A stretch of DNA of 64,000 nt. Origin: Bimuria novae-zelandiae CBS 107.79. Taxonomy: Eukaryota > Ascomycota > Dothideomycetes > Pleosporales > Didymosphaeriaceae. This document shows positions 11,213 through 22,199 of this stretch, piece by piece. The translations under genes were made by a program, and so were the position numbers. The number at the start of each line of letters is the position of its first letter. Position 1 is the stretch's first letter. A model generated the notes under the pieces. The model saw only the letters and a list, made by a program, of their open reading frames with translations. It ran no database searches and was not told the DNA's origin. Location of the stretch: the NCBI GenBank assembly GCA_010015655.1, contig ML976674.1, positions 307,066 through 371,065 of the forward strand, read 5' to 3'.

Positions 11213-13195
11213 ATACTTAAGCTTGCTTTTGTATTAACTTCCTTAATAGTTTAATGTCGTTGGAGGTGCTCCTGCCAGCACTCAGGCCTGATTTCTGGCC
11301 TACATAAAGGCAAGCGGCAAAGCGTACACCTATAGTAAGTACGCGGAGGACGCTGGGCACGCTTGCGTTGCTGTGGATTGCCAGACACATGACCCAGAGG
11401 TGCCTAAGATATTTAAGACTTATATAATTAACATGCGTTTTTAACACAAGTAGTATAGATCTTAGACTTTTTAAATAGCTTTATAAACTTATAAGCGCTC
11501 TCTTTAATAATAATAATATTATTAAGTCTCTCGCGCTTCTTATAGCCCCTTGCTAATTATTTACTACGCTTAAATAATTACTTAATAAGGTTATATAAGA
11601 ACTTCTTGTGGCCGCCACGTTTAGCGGCGGTAGAGGAGGAGTAGAAAGAAAGTCTATAATAGTTATTAAGTGTAAAATTTAGTAAAAAGTACTAAAGGGG
11701 CTTCTATGTGCGCTGCTTAGCTTGCTAGACGCTATAGTAGCTCTTTACTTAGTTAAACTAATCTACCTTGCTTTTATGCTTATTATAGTCGTCTATTATC
11801 TTAGGTATACCTAATAACTTAATAGGCTTGTTACTAAAGGCCTTTTTAAATAGTTTTTAGTCTCTCTAAGAGGTTTTAAAGTAATAGTAGAGCTTTATAA
11901 TAAGGCAAGCAGCTAGGTAGCAACTTTTATTAGTAAGTCTTAGTATATTATTAAGCCTTAAGAAACTTACCCTTAGTAATAGTACTAGTAAAAAGAACTA
12001 CTTAATTATTTCTTTAAGTAACTTATAGGACTTTCTTACTCTCTAAAAGCGCCTACTACATTTCTCCCTATTTTATCTTGCCTAAAAACGTTGTCTTAAG
12101 CTTTATAAGGTTACTATTAAAGCGCTCCTTAGTTAGCTTTACGTAGGCACGCGTTGCCACTATAAGCGCCTTAAACGTTAGCTTTACTATTGCGTTTGAC
12201 TTAAATCTTTTCTCTATTATTATCTTTATTATCCTTATAGTGCCCGCGCGCCCTACGCTATTATCTTTTAAGTATTTAAGTATAGGGATAGTGTTAAAGA
12301 GATTATTATCTTAGATAATATAGTAATTTAGTAAAAATTAATAACGCCCGGCAGCGTCCTTAGCAAGTATAAGAGTAATAGGAATAGACTTAGTTAGTGT
12401 AAAGGGCAGCGTTTCTACTCTTATAAGAGTAAATAAGTTTACTAAACCTTGCCCGGCACCTTTAGCATAAAACAACTAGTTTAGAATTACTCTATTATTA
12501 GCTAAATACTAGATTTTATACCACTCCAGCGTTAGCTTTATTTTAATTATAATAACCTTACTCGCGTGTCCTATAAATCTCGCTATTACCTTATTAATGT
12601 AAAAGTACTTACTAAAGATCTAGTACTTAAAGCTACGCTCGCGTAATAACTCTAAAAGACCCTATACTTAGCTAAAGGGTAATTTAAAGTTCTAATTAAC
12701 CTCTATTAGGTATAAGTATTAATCTAGCTGCTCCTAGCGTTTCTGCGACATGTAGAGGTTGACTTTATACGTAGGCGCTGTCCTATAAAGTTTCTACTAA
12801 TACTCCTCGAGCAACGGCTCTTTGTAAAGCGCTATATATATAATAATTATAAAGTAGGTATATAGCTCGCTTAGCGACATTAGTTTCTATCTATAGCGGT
12901 TAGGCGTTAATAGTGTTTTAGCTTAAAGCTTTTTAGCGTGCTAATTTGTATAGTATGCGATTTAATTAAGAAGCTTAGCGTCGTAAAATAAGTTAAATAA
13001 GGAAATAGAAGAATTAACGTCTATATACTAAGGTAACTAAGCGCGTCTAAAAGTATATAGATTATTTATTTTAAGTAGTTACTAGGTAGCTAGCGGCGTA
13101 CGCGGTAAGTTAGGTAAAATACTATCTTTTTAACTATACTTTATAAATTTTATAAAGTTAGGATTATTACTAATAGGCGCTGCACGTTTCGGCAT
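11213..13195 (-). pseudogene. piggyBac-like (DDE_Tnp_1_7) transposase, RIP-inactivated
   Basis: The minus strand from an ATG at 13195-13193 reads MPKRAAPISNN and then a piggyBac N-terminal core: an L-F-N-L-F-Y-D stretch, LSELYTYFIIIIYIALYKEP and EEYW near 12770-12890, matching the family pattern of a hydrophobic helix followed by KEP and Y-W. The C-terminal end near 11230-11370 is a Cys/His block (YRCTLCRLPLC, then ECWQEH) like the C-terminal ring/zinc finger of piggyBac transposases. Many TAG/TAA codons interrupt it. The length of about 660 codons is normal for the family. The enzyme would excise and insert the element in the nucleus. Confidence 0.75.
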
Positions 13196-13311
13196 GCTTA
13201 TATATATTAGAAATTTTAAAAAAGTCGTGTTTTGGCTAGTAATTAATAATTACTAACATTATGACGCAGGTCTTGGTGTTTTAGTAATTAATTATCTAAT
13301 TAGCTATTAAG

Positions 13312-13349
13312 AGGTGGTCCGTGTGCGGGCGATGTTGCCGGTGCAAGGG
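13312..13349 (-). repeat. Intact right TIR of the piggyBac-like element
   Basis: 38 bp; its reverse complement equals 4211-4231 joined to 11080-11096 with one transition, so it preserves the uninterrupted version of the Gypsy-1 target site. Confidence 0.9.
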
Positions 13350-14492
13350 ATAGTCTTAGCCTTTATACAGAACTTCTCGCTTATGCGGGACTTTATTACA
13401 TAATTACTAACCTAAGCTGCCCTGCACTTCTATATATTCCACTAGCGTAATTATTCTGCTAATAATAACTCTGTTAACGTAATTATCTAGTTCTATTATT
13501 GTTATAGGATTTATAATTATAATAGTCCCACGCTTTGTAACAGGAACAATCGCTCGTCGACACGAGAACCCTTGACCAGTCAAGACAGGATTCGAGATCA
13601 TCCGAAAACCGACACTCATCCGTATCGGACCAATTTCGGATCTATCAGACCAATAGGGAACTACGGATCCGATTTGGACCTATTTCGGATCCATTAGACC
13701 GACGGTTAACCTATGGCAGATATGTGCTAGCTAGCCATCTAGAAAGAGTGTCCGATTACAAGGCCTTTGTAATCCTGCACTATTGTTAATAGTGCAGTAG
13801 AGAATATAAGGCTGGCGCACCTCTAGTTGCACACTATCCTAGTTAGTGCTAGCGTTAGGTCGGCACGTACTAGAGACCTCGCCTACGGCCAATCTCCATC
13901 ACTCAATTAATTAACTTCATCAACTATCAAGATCACACTATCTCAAAGTGACAGAATACCATCAAATCTGACAAAGAGGTGTATTTAGAAGAGCTTAGGG
14001 CCTTTATAGTTTAGTACCTTTTCTGTATCCTTTCGTACCAGGCCTATAGGCACTTAATTTATTTAAGGCTACTTTTTTATACACGCACTCCTATATGCCT
14101 CTACTAAGAGATACGCTAATGTTAATCCTTTAAGTAACCTGCGCCGATACACGCTTCTTATATAATATTATATAGCTAGCTATATTTACGCTACTTACCC
14201 CTAAGTAAATTAAAATAATACTACTTAATATAGTTCTTTATCTTATTTTATACTACCTTAATTAGGTTAAAATCTAGTAAGAACGCTAACTAAAAGATAA
14301 AATAATTTTTTTTAAATTAAATTTTTTTAATTATATAAGTAGTAGCGTGCTTAAGAGCGCTATTTTATATAAATTAAAAATATAAATTAAGGCGTAGCTA
14401 TTCGTAAATAAGAGATTTAACTCTCTTATAATAACTCTCCTTATTAATACTCTTCTATTCCTTCTTTTAAAACACTAATATCCCCTTCGTTA
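13350..14492. other. Spacer with palindromes and a degenerate direct repeat
   Basis: No gene is visible. About 13600-13700 holds two imperfect tandem copies of a motif containing TTTCGGATCYATYAGACC. Two neighbouring inverted repeats follow: GATTACAA at 13753-13760 with its partner ending at 13773, and CTGCACTATT/AATAGTGCAG (13775-13784/13788-13797). About 13800-13990 resembles a Copia-type LTR in composition (a transcribed-leader-like stretch ending in ACAGAATACCA), but no pair or target duplication was found. About 13990-14490 is heavily AT-mutated with no readable frame. Confidence 0.4.
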
Positions 14493-14882
14493 TGTTAGGA
14501 TTTGAGATCCAAGGAAGGCTGTGCCGGTTTTGTACTTAACCCCTCGTGTTATTCGCTAGGGATGACTGGTCATTTGCGACTACGCCGCATGGCGCTAAGT
14601 CATGTGACTGCTCTGTAAAGAGCGCTCGCCAGCGAGCAGTCTAGGACCTGTATATAGGAACACGATAGTAGGCTCCTATCGCCGTGTTTAACCTATTTAC
14701 TAATCTATTGTTTAGATTTAACTCAGGCTCTTTTATTAATTTAATTATGCTATATATACCTTTAATACTAACACCCTATTAATACGCGCAAGCTATTAGT
14801 ACCCTTTACCTATATTATTAATACTCTTACCTGAGAACTAACCCTTACCCCTTTGGGACCAGCTACCCCTCAGGGCTTAACA
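14493..14882 (+). repeat. Solo LTR of a Gypsy family related to Gypsy-1
   Basis: 390 bp starting TGTTAGGA and ending CTTAACA, flanked by the 5-bp duplication CGTTA (14488-14492 and 14883-14887). Its 3' half is alignable to the 3' half of the Gypsy-1 LTR (TTTAATACTAAC, GCGCAAGCTATTA, CCTGAGAACTAAC), but its 5' half is different, so it is a sister family. A solo LTR is left by recombination between the two LTRs of a full element. Confidence 0.9.
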
Positions 14883-14907
14883 CGTTATACCTAAGAAGTA
14901 ACTTTAG

Positions 14908-15162
14908 TGTCCGTACGCAGTACGGGCAGCTACCTAATATAATGTCTTAAGACAGGTAATAATGGTTATGTAATACCACACAGGCAAAGGCATAGACCAT
15001 AGTCACCATGCGCGAGCATTAATCCTTATAACCCTCTTTCCTTCGTACGTAGAATAGATAGACAAGACTTGAATACCAGACTCTTTTCTCATCCGTACTA
15101 TCGTATAACTATCTAGGCTTATTATATCGCGATATGCTTAGCTTAGTATAGCCTATTTAATA
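14908..15162 (+). repeat. 5' LTR of Copia-1
   Basis: 255 bp, begins TGTCCGTACGCAGTACGGGC, which is itself partly palindromic, and ends TTTAATA. It is preceded by TTTAG. Confidence 0.9.
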
Positions 15163-16902
15163 CTAATTAGTAGTTAATTATCTCTACGCCTCACCGGCCT
15201 AGAGAGTTAACTATAAATTAGTAAAAGTAAAGATAAAGACTACCTATATAAAAAGTATAGGCTCTATTTCGTTACTAAAGTATTAAAGAAATTTAAAAGC
15301 TTTAAAAATTAACTTATACTTTATATAATATAATACCTACCTTACCTACTAAGGACGTACTATGTATAACAAAAGAAGATAGTATATATTATATAATAAT
15401 AAAAAACGTACCGTATGATATAGCCCTAATATATTACTTTAATAATAACTACGTTTTATAATATAACATGACGTAACTATAATAGCACTAAGCATTTAAG
15501 CTTAAGCCTAATATACTAACTAGCCTAATATATAGAATAAAATTTAAAAAATATATACTATTACGTAGAACTTTGCATAGAGCTCGCACGCCACTATAAC
15601 TTAAAAGAAGAAAATTAAGCTATACTAAAAACTAAGTAATAAGACTAGTATTCTTATATAAACACTAAGAAGAGACTTAAGTTTAAAATACTTTACACTA
15701 ATATTTACTATAAATAAAATGTTAAGTAAAAAAAAGCTTATATTATACGCTATCTTAGCTCTTATAAAGCTACGTATAATATTTTAAAAAGGAAAAGCCT
15801 TTCTTACTTACTATAAAAATTTTTTTTTATATTAATTATATAAATAATTTAGTAACCTATCGCGCGTCGTTAAGAGGGAACTCTATATACTTTTTATAAA
15901 TAAGGGAATTACTGTAATTACGCCTAGCTTAGACCGTAATAACTAGGCATATAAGCTCCACACTATCGCACAAGGACTCTGCACTATACAAGGACCTAAA
16001 GGTACTACTTTGTTAGGAACTCCACACGTACAAACTATCGAACAAGAATAACCTACGTACGAGCCAGCGCTATAAACCACCGCGACTTCTACTCTAAGGG
16101 CATATACAACCTCTACGCAGAGAGCCCTGTACGACCTATATATACAAGACTAGTAAAAGGGACGCCAGAGGGAACATACTACGGAATACACCTATCTACA
16201 CGAACAGGAAACACTCTATACTCCCTTACACGAACAAGATACGTATAGAAGTCTAAGGCCTTTACTATAACTATAGTAGTAGTTCGCACGAGTAGCTTTA
16301 TAATTATATAAAATACTAATATAAGAATAAATTATACTATTTTAATAAATATATAATCTATCGTCCGCGTACGAAGTACTAAACAAAAAAATACTACTAG
16401 ATAAGATTATATAATTTTAAAAGACCTAAAAGAAGGAGAGTAACTACTTTAGCAAGCTATATAATATCTTATATAATGAAGTCTAGATTTTTATTAAGCT
16501 TTACGTACGACTAGATATTTTAGAAAGCTAGTATTTAGCCCTTTTCTTAGATATACTAGAAGGCCGCGCGAGCGCCTACTATATCTATAATATTAGACCT
16601 AGATAAACCTAGAAGGCTCTATATAACTAGATTAATAGGTACTTTAACACCTTAGTTAACTATAATTAGTATTAAATAGACTAGATAACTATAACCTTCG
16701 CACGATATAAACACGAGAATCCTAACAAGTCTTTATATAAAGTATACCTAAGGGAGAACCCTTATACAAAGGTAGACTAGATCCTAAAGGCAACAAATAT
16801 TTCCTTTAAAGGCTAGAACCTATAGAGTTTACTAGGGACTATACGAATAGAGAACCTAGTTAGTAAAATTATTTACTATATTCTTAATACCCTTACACTA
16901 TT

Positions 16903-18706
16903 TGTTGCAAAAGGCACCTTACTAGAGCTTTCTGCGCTAGCTAGGGTTGAGCCGAGCAGCCAAGCACGCGATCCCCTAAACCTATAAATAGCTAGTCGTC
17001 GTAGAGCTTCCTCTCCTTAATAGACTTTATTTTCGAGCTCCCTAATTGTTGTAACTATGCGCCATAGTTATAAGCCTAGTACTTTTATAACGCTTTATAA
17101 TATACTTGCTTTATACTAGCTAATAATTATAGTAGTAAACTATTCTCTACTCCTTATTATCCTTACGCTCACGTCTTAACGCTTATAACCTATAATAGAG
17201 CTAGACTATGCGACGACCGCTACAAAGCTTCTAGTAAATAATTAACTTATAAATTATAACTTATTCCTACCTTAGTACGCGCAGCTTAAGTACCACGCGA
17301 AGGCTTAAGGGATATAGAGTTATATTAACTTTAAAGCTCTTAAGTAGATAAATATACACGACCAGGCTCTAGAGCTACTAGATATAAATACTAGGGGTAA
17401 GCCCTATGCATAATAGCTTAAGCGCTATAAGCTAGAGTCTACTATTTATAGTTAGCTCGCAATAAAGCTTTAGGCACTCTAGAACTAGGTCCACGCTATA
17501 GTTAATCTATAAAGGCTAGAGCTCGTAATACTATAGTTAAGTAAGTAGTAAACGCTACAGGCGCTAATTAGAGAACTTAAGAATAATCTCTATCTAAGTG
17601 ATAATAATTGGAAGGAGCAGGTACGACATATATATAGAGAGGTTACCCTACGCCCACAGAGCAGCAGAACAATAGACACAACTAAATGGCTATCTAAATA
17701 GAACCGCGTACACGCTAACGCTATACTCCTAGATCTCTTAAAGATAAAGGGTACGCTGCTAATAAAGGATTTCCTACGCTTAGCACTATAATATAACTGT
17801 AAGTAGGCTTAAAGAGAGCTTAATAACCTATCGCAACTAGACATAGTAGTAATTCTATTTCTAAAAGAATACGCTCGCTAGCTTGCGCAGCTTAACTAAA
17901 TAACTAAGCACGTAGGCATATACGCTACACTTAAAGGGCGCACTCTTAATATAAGCTATAAGTGCCTATATAGAGTAAATAGCCAGTATTAATAAAAGCC
18001 TATAGAGTGTAACCGCCTTTAGTACGCGCTCTAGGGAGAAGCTCCTTATAAGCTCTATAATAAGTCTACGAGTAAGGAGATTAGTGAAATTAAGAGCTAG
18101 ATTTAAAAGGATTAGTAGAAGGTGTTATTAACTAAGCTTAAGTATAAGGGGTAGATAGTAGACCCTCCTCTAGTCTTTCTAAGGAATATTAAAGCATAGA
18201 TTATAGTAAGCCTATAGGCAAGTAAGCCTTTGCTAGCTAGGCGCTATAATCTTATAGCTACCTGTTTCTTATATTTATATACGCAGGTACTCGCACGGGT
18301 TATGTTATAAGTAGATAGCTACCCTTAAACGTTTGTTAAAGCTTTATAGTAAAAGTACGCTGCTCCCTTTTCTTCTCTACCTTTCTACTAGAACTATATG
18401 TGAACTAGCTGCTTAGACTGATTACCCAGCGAGCTAGGGATCTAAGCTAGACGCTTTTTAAGCTCTACGCGCAAGTTCGCCACCTTTTATATTTTAAGTT
18501 ACTATTTAGCTTATCGTGCTACGCTCTATAAACTAGGGGGTGTATTATAAAAGGCACCTTACTAGAGCTTTTTACGCTAGCTAGGGTTAAGCCAAGCAGC
18601 TAAGCACGCGATCCCTTGAACCTATAAATAGCTAGTCGTCGTAGAGCTTCCTCTCCTTAATAGACTTTGTTTTTAAGCTCCCTGATCGTTGTTACTGTGC
18701 GCCACA
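16903..18706 (+). mobile_element. Short one-gene LTR element, copy 1 (SL-1)
   Basis: 1,804 bp with direct terminal repeats 16903-17066 (164 bp) and 18541-18706 (166 bp), starting TGTTGCAAAAGGCACC or TGTATTATAAAAGGC and ending GCGCCACA/TA. The 5-bp target duplication is CTATT (16898-16902 and 18707-18711). A polypurine-like AGGGGG precedes the second repeat. Only one ORF-length region lies between the repeats and no RT or integrase motif is seen, so it must be non-autonomous. A second copy sits at 32025-33950. Confidence 0.9.
17100..18540 (+). pseudogene. Single ORF of SL-1, function unknown
   Basis: A plus-strand frame of about 480 codons, with TAG/TAA interruptions, fills nearly the whole interior and ends directly at the polypurine tract. 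Readable parts include LLDLLKIKGTLLIKDFLRLA near 17728-17790, LSQLDIVVILFLKEYARQL near 17828-17885 and a C-terminal FATFYILSYYLAYRATLYK near 18478-18535. It is helix-rich and lacks a zinc knuckle, protease or RT signature. It may be a Gag-like or captured protein; I do not recognise it. The same coding region is present in the reversed copy at 32025-33950. Confidence 0.5.
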
Positions 18707-20982
18707 CTATTCCTACTATCCCTAGTAGACGCTAACAGGCTGAGAGCCTACTATAATAACGTCCTTAATATTATTATATAAAAAGACGATTTAACTGTAC
18801 CCGTCGTACGGAAATAGGGACACCTATTCTTTAATACAGGCCAAGATAAAGCAATCTCGTACTTTATAGAGACAGAACTCTAACGCCTACATCGACGCTT
18901 TAGACACCCTCGTACGGAGAGACTCTATAAGATGCTTACTACTACTAGACACGAAGTTAACTAATCTATACTAGAAGAAATTAAAAAGTTTTATTATTAA
19001 TACTAATTGCACGACCCTTCCCTATAGTAATTTAACTTTTCTATTAAAGATAATACGCATTTTAACTACAAAGTAGTCATAAATATTATATAAATTAGTA
19101 ATAAAAACGTACTCCACGTTATTAATATAGAGATAGGCTTTTAAGTAATAATTTTTTTAAAATCCTTATCCGCACGAGACACCTGGGACGCGCTATATAG
19201 ATACTAAATTAACGTCTATTAAGGACCTCTAGACTATATTATATATAACCTAAGAACTAACTTTATATTTAAAGACTTTAGGAATCGTGCGAAGATAGTT
19301 AAAGCTATATATTACTAAATATCTATAAAAGTATACTAGGTAATAGGCAAAGTAGAACAAGCCTATGCACCTCTACAGCGTATATATAATATTATTTAAA
19401 GCGAAGTTTAAGATAGTATAAATAATAAATCTATACTATAAATAACTATTAAGGCTCTTAATAATATAGCAGGCCTAAATAGTTTTATTTTAACGCTCTT
19501 AGTCTTTAGAGCGTACCTAAGAATTAATCTAGATTCCCCTTTATTACCTAAGATTATTGCATAAGCCCACGCGATTTAAAAGGCTACGCAAATACTCTAT
19601 ATAGAGAGGATAAAAGTAAATATTAATTACGTAATAAATACTTATAAGGGACCTACTTCGCATAAAGTTCTTAACCTGCTATTATAAAGCAAATTAATAA
19701 TCTAGAGGGGAAAAAAGGCTAGATAGGCCTATATAAAATCTAAAGTATTACTAGTAGAGACGTTATAGTAGATCTAGATAATAGACCCTTAACTATCAAA
19801 TATACGCACGTTAAGCTATATTACTATATAAAAGAACCTTAACCTACTAAAGATAATAACTATATTGTAAAATAACTAGTTAAATAGCCACAGATACGCA
19901 GAAGAGGCAGACTAAGAAAAAACCTTATATAATATAATACCTTATAAAGGGAAGCTCCGCATAAGACTATAAAAGATTATTATATTTAATACCTTATATA
20001 AAAGGAAAGAGACGCATATAAACTCTCCCTAAGGCTATCATAGGAAGGAGTAATTATAATCCTAAAAGCGTCCTTTAAAGAATTAGACTATATAAAAATA
20101 GACACCCTAATTACAAACAGAATATTGAAAATTTATAAGTTTAACCTAAATATTTATACTAGCTAAATCTTTAATTTCTACCTTATACGAGAAATAAAAG
20201 GCAAATTAATTTAATTATATAAAAGGTTATAACTTGTCCTAGCTAGATACTCTAATAAGAAAAAGGAAGAGATCTTAATATAGTTACTAATAATTTAAAA
20301 AAAAAAAGCTAAAAGCTTATTTTTATATTAAGTTTAACTTTAATTATCTTCCACGATATATATTATAAAAGTCGCGACATTACACAAGCGTACGTATAGT
20401 TTATAGATAAGCTACTTTGTACGATATAGGCAAAGCTACTAATAAAGCTAGTAAACGTTTTCCTGCCTAATACCATACTACGTATTGTTAAGCCACTATA
20501 CGGAGCAGCCAAATCAGGACTATATTAGTTTAAAACCTACTATAACTACTATAAAAACGTACTTAAGATAACTTCTTCTTCGTACGACCTATGCCTACTC
20601 AGCATAAAGGAAGGACCTACCCCACTTATACTAACGCACCTACACAACCCCTATTGGCTACGAATATACCGCCTACGCGTGTACACTACTACTACTCGCT
20701 ATATAAATCACTAGTACAAACAATACGCGTGCTTAATAGCTACTAGTAGTCGCACGTTAGTTATAGGTATATATGGCATGCGAATAGGAGGAACTTCGCA
20801 CATGGCCACTGGACGGGGAAGGGACCCCCTACTAATGGCTGCCTACATGCATGCTTAGGAAAGGTACCGTACGAGCTAAGGAGAAGATCTAAGTAATACT
20901 ATAAAAAGAAAAGTTGCTAGTGTCTGTACGCAGTATAGGCAACTTCCTAATATAATATTTTAAAATAAGTAATAATAGTTAT

Positions 20983-21222
20983 TGTCTGCACTGCCTCGCC
21001 TTCCGCGCTAAGGGAACTGTGTAACCCTTGTACCCCCTCACTTCCAGTTAACCTGATACTGTACCGAAACCCCTTCGCCTCCACACCACCTGGTACTCGC
21101 TCACATCCACGAGAACTGGAAGGAAGGTATATAGAACTATTATAGAACACACAGACAATACAGACACTAGATACCAAAGACAGAGAGTTACTTGTTCATT
21201 CCTTGCTACCTGTGAACCGACA
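20983..21222 (+). repeat. Recent solo LTR inside the Copia-1 3' LTR
   Basis: 240 bp beginning TGTCTGCACTGCC and ending GAACCGACA, flanked by GTTAT on both sides (20978-20982, 21223-21227). It interrupts sequence collinear with the Copia-1 5' LTR. Its base composition is normal, with CpA and CpG sites intact, while the LTR around it is heavily mutated. It therefore arrived after the RIP of its host element, or escaped RIP because it is short. Confidence 0.9.
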
Positions 21223-21425
21223 GTTATATAATACTATATAGGTAAAGGTATAGACTATAGTTACTATGTGTAAGTATTAATCCTTATAACCCCCTTTCCT
21301 CCGTACGAAGAATAGACAGATAAGACTTAAATACCAGACCCTTTTTTCACCCGTACTATCGTACAACTATCTAGCCCTATCATATCGCGATATGCTTGGC
21401 TTAGTATAACCCATTTAATATTTAG

Positions 21426-21958
21426 AATATTTAGCTACGCTTCTTACGTAGCTTCTTAATAATATAGAAGGGATCTAGTTCCTTTCTAGGGCGCCTAGTA
21501 ACCTACTTTTTATAATGCTAGCTACTAGTCACCTAAGTTTCGTTACTTTAAAGAATTATATACTACTACTAAAGTGACTAGTTAGCGTAAGCTTCTATCT
21601 ACGCAAGGCGTAGTTAATAATTCTTTTTAGTAAGAGGACGCTTAATAAAAGTAACGTAATAAGTATATCTCCTATTTTATAAAGTATTCTAAATTACGTA
21701 TTTACTAACGCCCTAGTAAGTAAAGGGACCCTTTATAAGGTATAAGAAACTTATTTACCTTTTCTTTTAAAAAGATTTAACAAATTTTTTTAAGCTAGTT
21801 TACTTATTTATTTATAAAAAAAATAATTAGTACGCTTTTTTAGCATAACGCGCACGCTAGTAATTACGTAAGTAACTTATTTTTTAAGGCCTTAAAAAGG
21901 TTAGTAATAAATAAGTAAGTATACCTAGCTAGACGTAAGGTGCGTATCTAGAGGCGTT
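21426..21958. other. AT-rich spacer without recognisable gene
   Basis: This stretch between Copia-1 and Gypsy-2 is heavily mutated, with stops in every frame. I see no repeat pair or domain in it. Confidence 0.6.
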
Positions 21959-21963
21959 AGTCG

Positions 21964-22124
21964 TGTAATGGGCTACGCCCAGTTGCTGCCTTAGATCCTT
22001 AACCCTTAGTTATGCAAACCCTAGATATATAAGTTTAACGTCTAAAGCTTAACTTTAGACTTTTTATTAAATTTATAAGTATTCTTTTAGCACCTTTAGC
22101 TCCTTAAGCACCTAGCCCCTTATA
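21964..22124 (+). repeat. 5' LTR of Gypsy-2
   Basis: 161 bp, starts TGTAATGGGCTAC and ends CCCCTTATA; the 3' copy ends CCCCTTACA. Confidence 0.9.
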
Positions 22125-22199
22125 TTAAATTTAATTACTTTTACAAGTAGATTTTAAATATAATTATAAACTAAAGCTATAAAGTAGCACACGAAGCTA

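Larger units (their letters stand above)
4211..13349 (-). mobile_element. piggyBac-like DNA transposon, interrupted by a Gypsy element
   Basis: The left 38-bp terminal inverted repeat is cut into 4211-4231 and 11080-11096 by the Gypsy insertion; the intact right copy is 13312-13349. Removing the Gypsy (4232-11074) and one copy of its 5-bp duplication leaves about 2.3 kb, a normal piggyBac size, with one transposase gene on the minus strand. The ends begin CCCTTGCACC, and piggyBac ends typically start with CCC. The canonical TTAA target duplication is not visible: flanks read CCAT on the left and ATAG on the right, so the outermost boundary or the target preference is uncertain. Confidence 0.75.
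15200..20800 (+). pseudogene. Copia-1 polyprotein relic
   Basis: The plus-strand coding region is interrupted by the short LTR element at 16903-18706. The clearest family evidence is at about 20390-20560: an RT palm segment ending ILRIVKPLYGAAKSGLY, then FKTYYNYYKN, which matches Copia RVT_2 (KPLYGxxxSGxxW). Upstream, Gag and integrase are too saturated with stops for me to place domains confidently. Downstream, about 20600-20880 is GC-richer but does not read as RNase H. The element is not competent to move. Confidence 0.7.
14908..21420 (+). mobile_element. Ty1/Copia retrotransposon (Copia-1), internally deleted and mutated
   Basis: LTRs 14908-15162 (255 bp) and 20921-21420 (255 bp once a later 240-bp insertion and its 5-bp duplication are removed); target duplication TTTAG at 14903-14907 and 21421-21425. 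The LTR terminal CA reads TA in both copies. Nested inside are the short LTR element 16903-18706 and the solo LTR 20983-21222. Without them about 4.46 kb remains, shorter than a full Copia. The Copia RT motif KPLYG is at about 20480-20510, only about 400 bp before the 3' LTR, so the end of RT and all of RNase H appear to be missing. Confidence 0.9.
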
